Translations under genes and position numbers: made by a program
Shown: piece after piece, positions 13,090-23,589 of the stretch
How positions within the stretch are numbered: the first letter of the stretch is position 1
Layout: the number at the start of each line of letters is the position of its first letter
Assembly: GCA_006538405.1 (NCBI GenBank)
Contig: BJKQ01000022.1
Span: 1-64,000 of the forward strand
Direction: 5' to 3'
From: Hansfordia pulvinata
Taxonomy: Eukaryota; Ascomycota; Sordariomycetes; Xylariales
DNA: 64,000 bases
The notes under the pieces: model-generated
The model's input: the letters and a program-made list of their open reading frames with translations, nothing else
Told to the model about the DNA's origin: nothing
Database searches by the model: none

Positions 13090-15048
13090 TTAAGATTTAA
13101 CTTAAGTAAATATAATTAATATTAACTTTATAATAATAAAAAAGAAGTTAAAAATTTAAGTATTATATAAAGGCTTTAAGGGTTAAAAAGGGGAGTAATA
13201 TAAAATATAAAAAAGATACTTAAAATATTAAAGAATCGTTAAACCCTTTTTAATATTAAGTTATAAGTATACTTATAATAAATATAAGCTTAATATTCAT
13301 ATTAACACGCTTATATTAATAATATCTTTATATTACTTAAATTAATATTAACCTTTTAATACCGGTTAAGTGGTAATAACTTATTTTAACCTTTAATAAC
13401 TTATTTTAACCTTTTTCGCTTTTTACCTTTTTATTTAACTTATTTATCTTTATTATCCTTTTTAACTTTTAATCACCGTTATAAGCGCTTTAACGACCTT
13501 AATAACTTAATAAGAATATAACTTTTTCCTTTTATTAATAATTATCCTTTAAGCTTTAACTTTATTTAAGTTAATTAAACCTTTATAATACCGCCCTTAT
13601 AACTTTATATTAATATTATTATTTACGCCTTTATATAAGCTTAAGTTTTTAATTATAATAACCTTATTTTATTACTTAATATTAATCTTAAATCTTTAAA
13701 ATATATTAAGCGCTTTTAACACGGTTTTTTATTCGTTTATTTTAATATTAATACTTAAATATTAATTTTTTATATTTATAATCGTGTTATATAAGAACCT
13801 TATATATCTTTTAAGTTTAAGTTAACGTTAATATATCCTTTTTACACTTCTTTTTAAAATAACGCTTAATCTCGGTGCCTTTAACCTTATAACGGTTTTA
13901 CTTATCTTTAATTAATTAAAGCCACTTCTTTAATATAACGATAATTATACGATTATAAATATATATAAGGATCTTTTAAAACTCTTTTATCTTTTCTTTA
14001 TATTTTCTTTTTAATTTTACTTATATTAATCTTTATACTTTTAAATTAATAATTTAATTTTTATAATTTAAATACCTTTACTTACCGCGGTAAAGTAAGT
14101 AATACTTCTTATAATTATTATAAAAATAGCTTAAATAAGCACTTTTAAACTCGTTTTTTATAAATATAAGGTAAATATTAAAAAGCCTTTAATAAGTAAC
14201 TTTAATATAAGTGTTATAGCCTTTATAAGCCTTTTTTATATTTAAATTAAAAATAACGTAAACGAATACGTTTAATCGGTAATATCCATAATATTTTAAG
14301 GTTAAGTAAATTATTTTACTTTTAATTATAATTATTTAAATATAATAAAAGCGTTTAACCTTTTATTATTATTAATAAATTATAATAAATTTAAGCTTTA
14401 ATATACTTATATTATTTTTATTTATAAAATTATAAATTATCACGATTCTTAAGTTATAAACTTAATATAAAATAAATTAAATCTTTTTCTTATCGTTTAT
14501 ATCGTTATCTTATTTATTAAATAATTATAAAAGCGGTTAATTATTATATTTAAGACTTTTATAAGCTTTTTTAATATTAATTTAAAAGCCGTTTACCTTT
14601 TAAATTAAATCGTTAACGTTAAAGGGGTTAAAGAGTAAAGTATATAAATTAAGAGCCGTGGCCTTAACTTAATTTCCGTTTATTATAATAATTAATTAAG
14701 ATAAATAATAAAATAATAATATAAATATAAAGACCGTAATAATTATAAAGCTATTATTAAAATAAGTGTATAAGGATAAGTGTATAAAGATAAGAAGGCT
14801 TTATTCCTTAATTAAAGGTAATAAGAACTTTATAATAAAGTTAAGAGGTTTAAAAATAAGAGTATAGGTTTAATATTGTTTTAAATAAAAGAATCTTTTA
14901 TAAGGTGGTGGCTATTAAGGCCAGGTTAAGAGGGTTAATTAGCTGGTTACCGGGGTTACTTAATTGTAAGGTTTACTTTAAGTAAGCCCTAGGTGGTGTG
15001 TGTATGAAAAAATAGGTTTTGACACAGTGACGCTTATCGCCCACCGTA
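13090..15048 (-). repeat. right terminal inverted repeat (about 1.95 kb)
   Basis: This is the inverted partner of 4602-6560. The strongest local matches are 13230-13600 against 6050-6420. The AGCTGGTTAC at 14941 mirrors GTAACCAGCT at 4702. It ends in CCCACCGTA, followed directly by the ACAGTC duplication. Confidence 0.82.
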
Positions 15049-15054
15049 ACAGTC
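15049..15054 (+). repeat. target-site duplication, right copy (ACAGTC)
   Basis: Identical and co-oriented to 4596-4601, and immediately outside the right inverted-repeat terminus. Confidence 0.85.
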
Positions 15055-15946
15055 CCGCAATCTAATCCTATCGCAGCCGCGCGCGTGGTACCTATAATCT
15101 CCGACCCGACAGCGGCTGCACAGTGCTGACTGTGCCAATGGCGCGGCAGATCCCCCAGCTTCTACATATTCCCATCTTTGGAGAAGCAGAGTAGGCGTTG
15201 ACAAGAACGTCGAGCCCAAAGGCCAGAGCTCCATCCGAATGAATAAAAGAAAAAGCTAAGCGAGTAGACTTTGAGGAGGGACTGGGTCTTTGAGGTAAAC
15301 ACAAAATCTGAAGGCAGCAGCAGCGATAGCCAACTTCTCGAAACTAGTGCTTCCAGAGGCGACCGCTTTAGCTCATGAATCATGTCGAATATTCAAGTCG
15401 ATATTAAATGACTGGCTCTAGGGCTATGTGTTTCCAGACTCGTAATGCTCAGGATCCTCTGAAGATCCCCGAGTGAAAATGTGCTTCCTGTCACCACGCG
15501 GGGCTCTCTTCAGTTGGAAGTAGTAGCCGGGCGTCCTCGCAATCTTTGCTGTCCAAATCGTTGCCGCCTCCTGACTCCCCGCTTCCGGAACCTCTCCGTC
15601 TCCGAGGGATCGCCTTCCCGACGTGGCTCATAATCTGGTCCACCGAGCTGAGAGATGCAACACAAATTCCAACGGCCGTGCCCTGCGGCGGAGTCCTGAT
15701 TTTGGGATGGTTGTCCTCGCTGGGACCCAATTTCGGACCTACCAGTTCCCGGGGAGGGAAAGCTATGGAGCCACATCCGATAGCTTCTGGTCGCCAGAAG
15801 GTCCCGGCCGTCGAGCGGAGGCAGTCGCGAACTTATATATGCCTATGACTCGTGGCTCTTAGACCCTCTTATATCCAAGGTCTCTAAAGCCTTCCTCTCA
15901 CGACCCTAACGCCCCTTTCCCCCTCTTCTGCCTAAAGATCCGGCTC
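15055..15946. other. intergenic, 3' side of FHA-kinase B
   Basis: GC-balanced sequence resumes abruptly at the transposon edge. Short frames on both strands show no domain and no linked splice sites. The segment probably contains the 3' UTR and terminator of the minus-strand kinase B. Confidence 0.5.
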
Positions 15947-17968
15947 TTAAAAAGCCGCAGACCGCCTGTTGGACACGTCTGGTGGTATCCGGGGCCTCGG
16001 TCGCTGCGTAGGAGCCCCGTTCAGATCGGCACTCACGGACTGCTCGGGGGTGTCCGCGTCCGTGTTCGGCTGTGTCGTGGATCCCTTTGATGGGACTTCG
16101 ACACCCTCCAGAAGAGCATCGCTTGGGGGATAAGGCTCAGGGTGATGCCTCTTGATCACCCTGCCTTCTTGAGCGGTCAGGGCACTGCCCGCTCGCTTGT
16201 CGGGCGATAGGCCTGGAAGCGAAGGCTGTGAAGATCTGTTAGTATATCACGGTGAGAGACAAGCCGCGGGAAGCGGAGATGAACTGACCTGGTCTGCTTC
16301 CTGAGCCTTCGTGTCCTGGGCCTTGGCGTCGGGCGCCTTCACAATCTCCGGCCCAGACTCGTCGAAGCATTTCTGGGCCGACCACCGCCGCCACGGCTTT
16401 GAGACAACCATGCTCCGGAGAGTAGTGACTAGTCGGTTCTCCGTGGCATCCTTCGACTTGGGATGCTCATCGAGATGGTGAGCAAGCTCCCGGCACCAGA
16501 ACTCGTTCCCAACCCACTCACTGGAATCCGGTAAGCCGAAAGCTAGTTCGAGCATCGTGACCCCCAGGGACCAGATGTCCACCGAGCTCGAGTACCTGAC
16601 GACGCCTAGCTCTTTGAGCTCGCTCTTCGTGAAGTGTTCGTCGCTGTACGCAATGATCTCGGGCGGCGCGTACGTGGGCGTGCAAGCGAACCCTGAGAGG
16701 GCTCCTCGCTTGGCGAGTCCAAAGTCGCATAACTTGACGAACAGGCCGTTGGGGTCCTTTCCGATTTTATCGCGCGCCCGGAGGAGGATGTTGGCCGGCT
16801 TGATGTCTCGGTGCGTGATGCGGTTGTCTCTGTGTAGGTAGGCCAGTGCCGAGCTGCATTGGTGCAGGGCACGAAGGCACTCCCCTTTGGTCAAAGGCGG
16901 CCGCACCACGAGAAGGTCGCCCAAGGCCACGCACTCGGTGATGAGCCCGAATCTGTTCCACTCAGGCGCGTTGTCGATGAGCTTGAACCTGACAATGTGT
17001 TCCTGTGCCTTGCTGTCAGTGACCGAGGTCCGATGATGTGAATGGTACCAATCATCTGGAACGGAACTTACATGCGTGAGACTCTTCAGGATCTCGGCCT
17101 CTTTCATCAACGCATCGCGCATGTCTGGCTGTGAAGAATCCCGAACATACTTGCAGGCGTAGGCTTTGGCGTTGATTGTGTCCAAAACGCAGGTAACGGC
17201 CCCGAATCCGCCGCGCCCCAAGCCCCTAATCTGGATGAGGTTGTGTCTCGCAGAAATTCCAGGCTTTCCTAGGGGATAGGCGTTGCCCAGGAATCTCCAT
17301 GCACTGAACCTGCACTGGTCTTGCCTCCGAAGGAAGTCTTCGACTCTCTGCGCGTAGCCCGAGCGGCTCATTCCGTACAGATTGTGCCTAATGGTGTACC
17401 AGACCCGGTCGGCCACTGTGACAATGACCGTCCCCAGTATGGATTCCTCGTCCCCGAGCTCGCCGACTACACAATGGTCGTCAAACTTGTTCGCTAGGCC
17501 CAAGGTGTACTCCACCTTCGTATCGTCTTCGCGGTGCAGATTGCGCAGGACGAGGCGGTATCGCCCATCAAGCCGGCTCTTTGCAAACGTGATGGCGTGT
17601 TGGTACCCGTGACACCACGAAGGAGAGACCACATTGCAGTGCGAATAGGATCCAACAAGAAACCCTTCAGATGCCTGGAGAGAGTCAGAGAATCGGAGTT
17701 CTCGAATAGAACCTGGCCCTCCAGCAAGCAAGCGGATCTCCACCTGTGCGATCAAATCATGATCGCTAGTTGGAAGCGTTTCTTCCGTGATGATGGCGGT
17801 CCTGTCCGTAGCAACGGGTGCGGCACTCGTGGCAGCAGACATGAGATCCAGGGCTGTGGGAGTGTTGCCAATGGTAGTGGGCGCACCGCCGAGGGCAGTG
17901 GGGCTCAAGTGGAGGGCAGGAGAGGGTAGCTCCAAGGCAGAAGTCGTGTGGTCAATCGGGGCAGACAT
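15947..17968 (-). CDS. FHA-domain Ser/Thr protein kinase, copy B
   Basis: Three exons (17968-17072, 17002-16289, 16225-15947) encode 629 aa. Residues 1-70 are Ala/Thr/Pro-rich. An FHA-like domain spans about 95-150 (VGSYSHC, QHAITFAK, LVLRNL). The kinase domain starts near 248: glycine loop GRGGFGAV at 251, ATP lysine in ACK at 273, helix-C Glu near 292, HRDIKPANIL at 363, DFG at 392, APPE near 412 and DIWSLG at 441, so it looks catalytically competent. Intron 1 (17071-17003, GTAAGT...CACAG) splits LTH from EHIVRF. Intron 2 (16288-16226) has a textbook TACTAAC branch site and removes an in-frame stop, adding a hydrophilic tail. It is paralogous to the kinase at 2049-3508, with the same strand, domain order and first intron position. 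Substrates and pathway are unknown; the layout recalls Rad53/Chk2 checkpoint kinases. Confidence 0.88.
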
Positions 17969-19731
17969 GTTGAGAAGATAGCAAGGCTTTGCCGCTGGGT
18001 TTCGGATGAGCCCTCTGGTCAGGTGCTGCTTGAAAAGGGGGTACTTGGATGGAGCAGTATGTTACTTGGGTAACCAACTGGGAGAAGGCAATTCCAGATA
18101 TTTGGAAGACTTGAACTATGGGAGAGTGAAGAAGGGGAGCTTGGCCAGAAAGGGGGAGAGGAAGTGGTAGACAGCCGCTTTTATACTTTTCATGGCCTCT
18201 CTAAAGACCTTGAGTAGGAGGCGGCCGTGTTCTACAGAGAGCCCCTTTTCCGAACTACTCAAGTCAGCGCTGCATCTAATTGTTTGTTTATGCATGCGGT
18301 CTGCCGTGAAACTTCATGCAAAGGGGATCCGTTGCTCACCGTGATACAGACGGAAAAGGTTCTCTGGCAGCAGAAGCATTGGAGACGTGGCGTTGCATCG
18401 CGACCACGAGGCGCTTCTAAAATCCGGTCGAGCTCTGGGCTCCCATACAGTTAAGTAGACTGCTGTGGGAAGATCAAACCCGACCATGCCCACTTCGAGC
18501 GGTTGATTCCCTGCAGATGAAGATTCTGGCAAAGACTGTCTCCCAAAGTGAAACGAAACTTCTGAAGACCAAAGCGATCATGCCGAGTATCTTGGTTTTG
18601 ATGATCTTGAAAGAGAATGCGTAACTCAGGTACAGATATTGCAGAGCAGCCATGAGATGGCTGATTCCCTAATGACCCCTTCTACTTCGTTACCTTCCTT
18701 CCCTATAGCCTATGGAGATGTATGAGATCCCTTAGGAAGGTAGACAGGTAGAATAGGGGGGCGTGCCTCCCTAGAGTCCGACCGCAGATGCCTAGGTCAT
18801 ACTTAGTAAGGAAACAGCACAGTCCGCTTGACCGAGATCGATCTGGAAACTCTCTGAATGAAATAACAACCTATATCAGCTATTAGTTCCATCTATTGCC
18901 CTTGGTGTTGTCTTCCGGCTTCCATCCATCAGCGCCCTGACGAGCGACACTGGGTACTTTACAACCAGGTATGTCAATGCTGCGGAGAGCGTACTTGCCC
19001 CCCTGAAATCCACTCATGCCACATACAAAGAGTCTGGCCGAATCTCACAACCCGAAGCCTGAGACTCAGCAGCAAAAAGCCAACCAGCGCTTAGAAGCTC
19101 GAATGGTGATCTCTCAGCCAATCGGTTATCCGACGGGTCGGGAGTGGGAGAACCTCAGGCGCAGTATGTGTAACGACATCGCATCCGATAGCAGGGGTTG
19201 TTCTTGTACCACGCCCGACGACTTCCGAGCCGACTGGGAACCGAAGTCGGCGACAAGACGCAATCCTGTACCACCGTCATTCAGCCAACTGATGACACCT
19301 GACCCGAGGTAGGGAGAGGTGAGGTCAAAGCCCTCACGCGTGACGTCCAACATGAACACCCAGATAGCCGCGCGCATGGCTGTAAACGCCGTGTGTCGGC
19401 CTTCCGCCGCGGCTAATCAAGGCTTTGCTTTCGTATTGGTTGAGAAGCTACGCCCCAGCCCGGCTCTCTTCACAGGGAAGCGACAACCCAGCCTCGCCGC
19501 GCCGGAGGAAGTTCGGCCAACCGTGACCGCCCACACAGCGGCCGTTCGACACGGTCGCGTCGAAAAGTACGTCACACAATCGTTACCTACCTAGGAGGTA
19601 GGTACCTTAACATCCAGCCATCAAGCATCTGCTGGGACGTCAAGCCCCATTGTCGCCGTCATTCTTCAATATACCCTTACAGTTTACTGACAGATCTACG
19701 ACTCTCGAGCCATTGACTCGAAAACTATCCA
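17969..19731. other. divergent intergenic region between kinase B and the repeat-protein gene
   Basis: Shared upstream region of two diverging genes. It contains a GTAGGTAGGT/ACCTACCT-type inverted motif near 19580-19608 but no coding region I can support. Small frames around 19016-19600 lack domains or plausible splicing. Confidence 0.5.
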
Positions 19732-22700
19732 ATGGAACCCATCAAGCGGGACCTAGTCAGGCTGATGAATCGGCGAAACGAGGATGTCTTCTTGGACCTG
19801 GATGCCATGATCACGTCGCCTCTTCAGCCACTTGTCTGCGACGGCCCCTTGAAGTTCGACCCTCGACTCGAAGCATTGGCCAGAGACGCCACAGCAGACA
19901 CTCGGCCCTACGAATACGAGAATCTTGAACAGCAGATGGAGCTGAGGTATGACCTACCACGCTGCTGATTCTCCATGGACATTCCCTGACAATGGGCTAA
20001 GGAACTACAATTCTGCGTATGGCACTCCGCGGAAACGGCGCGGCCACGAGATTCGATCGTTGCTGAATCCCAAGCTGCCAAACACATGGCCCCCTCCTCA
20101 ACCTCCAAGGTCCGACGTGGCCCGCGCCATCCGTGCTTTGCAGATCGCGGCCTCGTCTGGACGCCTAGCGCCAGCGGTGCTCAGGGAGCCAGAACCTGAA
20201 CCCCGTCGGCCCTGGGTCTCTGATCAGCCGCTTACCCCAGCATGGATTCCCCATCCCCTGGAAGAACGAAAAAAGAAGGATCGGGGGTACAAGGATCGGG
20301 AGTCCTATAGAGTGAAATGGCCTGGTCCAGGATGGCGCGGCAGTTTCTGTGACATCTGGAACACCGCAATCGATGAAAGCATATCTTGGAACAGGTATGC
20401 TAGCCTCGTCAAGCTGGGCGGGAGGCCCTGCTACCCAATTGCACTGCTGCCAATGGCGCGCAAGAACCCCGATGCTCTCAAGAAGTGGACGCAGCCCTGG
20501 ATCGGGCAGTGGGGAGGCGGGGACCAGAAACTGCTTAGAAACCCCTTTCACAACCAGTTGATGAGTTGGGAAGATTTCATCCGATGGCAGTTGAGGAGTC
20601 GAGGCTATTACTACGTGCATATGTATCCGGGGGACCCCAGTTTCCTGACTTTTTTCCATCGGGATTGGGGCTGCCGGTCGGCAATGTCCAAATGGCTTGG
20701 TTTGGGGGCTTGGTCTACTTTGAAAATCCGCCCCTTTCCAGAAGAGCAGGACAAAGTCACGACGTGGCTCGAATATCTGGCGTATAGCCGCGCTCTTCTG
20801 ACCTGGAGGGCTTATTGGTTGTCCTACCACGAACAGCGTCACGGCAGCGAACGCGATGAGGTCACCAGTCTCTACGACATCTTTGAGAAAAGCGACATGG
20901 CGCTCCTGGTCCCAGAACCACTGCCGCCGCGGGCTGGGCCCATTGACTCCCACGCCCCCCCACAGCGATGGACGGCGACTATTTTTCTGCAATACGTGGA
21001 AAGTAATGGAGCCAGTGCAATTGCTGAAAGCGAGTCGGATGCGAAGAGAAGATTCGGGGACAGATCAGCTCAAGTCGAGGATCTCCGGCGCACAGCCAGC
21101 ACACAGCCGGACGTTGAAGAACAACTGGCGCGGGCGAGGGCGGATGTCGCAAGGCTTCAAGAGGAGGTAGAGCTGCGCAACCAACTTTCCTCTGCCGTTT
21201 CGGCGTACTTGGACTCGAAAGACGCGTTGATAAGGGCAGAACAGGAGGTCTTCAGAGAGAATCTCAGACTCGAATGGGCCTGCGAGCAAAGCCGGTTCGT
21301 GAGAATCGAGTCACTGCAGCAGAGAGACCTCGAAGCCCAGCAAAATGCGGGTGATCCACGGGAGACCAACGAAGGCGACCACGAGCCTGGAGACCACCGC
21401 CCGAACCACCGAGAGCAATACGAATTGAACGATACGCCGGAGTTCGGGACCGAGAGTCACAGCGGCTTGCCTAATAGTGACATGGCCGCGGCCGTAGCAA
21501 TGCTCGTTGGTGTCATCCCGCCGTCCCCTGTCTATCAGCGCCCCGCGAGTGTGTCTCGGAGCGACTTTTCTCTCAACGACTTGACTCCGGAACACGAGTC
21601 TCCGGACGACGACTTTCCTGGCGACTGGTTTTCGAACGACGTGGATCCGGGAAATGTGGACCCGGGCGATATGCGTCCCGGCAACGTGGCTCCGGGCAAC
21701 GCGGATCCGAGCGAGATGGCTCCGGGCGCGGTGGTTCCGGGCACCGCGGCTCCGGGCGACGTGGCCCCGACGGGCCCCGACGTGGCCCGGGCGACATGGC
21801 TCCGGGCGACGTGGATCCGGGCGACGTGGATCCGGGCGACGTGGATCCGGGCGACGTGCCCCCAGGCGATGTGCATCCCGGCCCCATGGCTCCAGGCGAC
21901 GTGGCTCCGGGCGAGGTGGCTCCGGGCGCCCTGGCTCTGGGCGAGGTGGCTCCGGGCGCGGTGGTTCCGGAGGGTGTGGATCCCGGCTCTCTGCCTTTAA
22001 GCGACGTACCTCCGGGCGACGCACCTCCGGGCGACGTGCCTTCAGGCGACGTGCGTCCAGGCGACGGGCCTCTACGCGATGTGCATCCCGGCCCCATGGC
22101 TCCGGGCGCCGCGGCTCCGGGCGACGTGGCTCCGGGCGACGTGGCTCTCGGTGCGGTGGCTACGGGGGTGTGGATCCCGGCTCTCTGCCTCCAGGCGACG
22201 TGAATCCGGGCGACGTACCTCCACGCGCTCCGACTCCCGTGCTCGTGCCCGTGCAGGTGCCCACGCTCCTTCCCCCGCGCCGGAGCGCCCGCATAGCCGC
22301 CCAGCGCGTCGGCCGCATCGAAGGCGACGCCGCGCCTGCTACGGCGCCTGACGCGCAAGCCGCTGCCCCGAGGAGGAGCGCCCGCATAGCAGCCGCCGCG
22401 GGCAAGAGGAAAGCCGGAGACGAGCCGCAGGGCCCAAACAACGACGTCGAGCAGGCTCCGCCGCGGGAGATGAAGCGCCGCAAGACGAGGGGAGCGCCGG
22501 AGAGGCCATCGAGAGGTGCAGGCAGCGCGCCGACGGCGGCGAGGAAGAGGAAGGCCGAGACTGAGCCGCAGGCGCAGGCTGACGACGCGGAGAAGGCACC
22601 GCCGCAGGGGAGGAAGCGCCTCAAGACGAAGGGGACGCCGCCCGACGGGCAAGCTCTAGGCTCAGGCAGCGCGCCGCCGGCGGCGGCGAAGAAGAAGAGG

Positions 22701-22877
22701 AAGAAGGCTGTGGCGGACTCGCGCGCGGACGAAGACGAGGGGCCACAGGGGAAGCGGCGCAAGACCACAGGGGCACCGAAGGGGGGGCTTGAAGGTCGCA
22801 GTGGGGGTTTGGGTGCTGCGAAGAAGAGCCAGGCGAAGACGACACGACGGGTCACTGCCAGAAAGGAAAGGGTTTGA
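19732..22877 (+). CDS. large repeat-rich coiled-coil/basic protein of unknown function (two frameshifts)
   Basis: The function is not recognised. Exon 1 is 19732-19946 and the intron 19947-20001 has GTATGA, CTGAC and AAG. Exon 2 runs to 22877. The predicted protein is about 1,030 aa. It has a Trp/Tyr-rich globular part (about residues 75-390), a coiled coil (about 415-510), an acidic linker, and a pentapeptide array of the type x-PGDV encoded by a 15-bp minisatellite (about 21640-22230). The C-terminus is Lys/Arg-rich, with RRSARIAA twice and KRRKT(R/T)GAP-like units, plausible nuclear or DNA/RNA-binding tails. The array changes frame twice. One missing C near 21786 and one missing G in G5 at 22164-22168 would keep the PGDV frame continuous into the basic tail. 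Unrepaired, translation stops at 22000. It is transcribed divergently from kinase B and convergently to the SAS4 gene. Confidence 0.7.
21640..22230. repeat. 15-bp coding minisatellite (GGCGACGTGGMTCCG type)
   Basis: About 39 imperfect 15-bp units encode DPGDV/APGDV/APGEV-like pentapeptides. The unit lacks stop codons in every frame read on the plus strand and in at least two on the minus strand, so several long frames overlap here. Blocks are duplicated at a higher order: the segment with CATCCCGGCCCCATGGC occurs near 21866 and again near 22083. Confidence 0.9.
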
Positions 22878-23589
22878 TGCGCGGGCGTTCAAAATATGGC
22901 AGGCAGCTGGCTGTCTGACGTTTCCACCTTGACGAAGGTTTTGGCGTTTAGCATGTCTAGGGACTGTTTTCGTGCAGGTTTTTGATTTCAATATTTCGGC
23001 GGTATCAGGGACTCATCTTGTTGTGTGATCAATTTTGTATGGTTCGTGCCTGCATTGGATCGTTGTGGTGCAGACAATAGACGTCGTCCTGCCTCATCTC
23101 CGCTTGCGTTTCCATTCATTCAAAACACAAACATAAGGCCTGGAGGAACACTCCTGTCCACCGCCAAAGCAGGCTCCAGAGGCACAGTGCTCAGAGCAGC
23201 CCGGGTTGCGATGTGGTGGCGGGTGCCGCTTTCGAAGGCCCGGATGACGTCCAACAGCTCTCTAGGTCAGTCCACCCTGGGCTTTTCGCGTGACAGACCC
23301 CTTTTGCGCGGGTCAAGTTCAACCCCTTTTCGGGTCAGGGCAAGTCCCAGTTTTGAGACAGCCGAGAGCCAGAGGCCATCGAACGAACGGGTTTCGCATG
23401 ACTACAGCATCAAAAGCAGGCCCGTAAACACTGGCCCGCTCGCCATGAATAGAGAAACACTCAATTGCCAGGGTATCAAACATACGGGCCAAAAGGGCAG
23501 CCAATGTCGCTAACAGGTACTGATACAACGCAACTTCACAACGTACAATGACACACAAGAGCGCCCGACAAGTGGCCCTCCGACCAACA
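22878..23589. other. convergent intergenic region
   Basis: This lies between the 3' ends of the plus-strand repeat-protein gene and the minus-strand SAS4 gene. No third gene is supported; it probably holds both 3' UTRs. Confidence 0.5.

Larger units (their letters stand above)
4602..15048. mobile_element. RIP-degraded 10,447-bp transposon with long terminal inverted repeats
   Basis: The element begins TACGGCGGGCGATAGGCGTC and ends with the near-complement. Left position x pairs with right position 19650-x. I checked this at the very ends, at 4702 (offset 2), at 5340-5640, at 6078 and at 6284. The inverted repeats are traceable for about 1.95 kb each, and 6-bp direct duplications flank the element. 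The interior is extremely AT-rich, with CpA and TpG almost absent while CpG persists, which is the classic RIP signature. No open frame of useful length survives, so the transposase family cannot be read. The 6-bp duplication would fit several DNA-transposon superfamilies. A pair of inverted retroelements is less likely, because the ends match exactly and carry a target duplication. It sits between two paralogous FHA-kinase genes. Confidence 0.88.

Noticed and set aside
4602..15048. Two independent retroelements facing each other
   Set aside because: The inverted arms reach exactly to matching ends flanked by an identical 6-bp duplication, which one element explains better.
21311..22652. Long minus-strand open frames of HVARI/GATSPGA type
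   Set aside because: They exist only because the 15-bp minisatellite lacks stops in most frames; the flanks do not extend as a protein.
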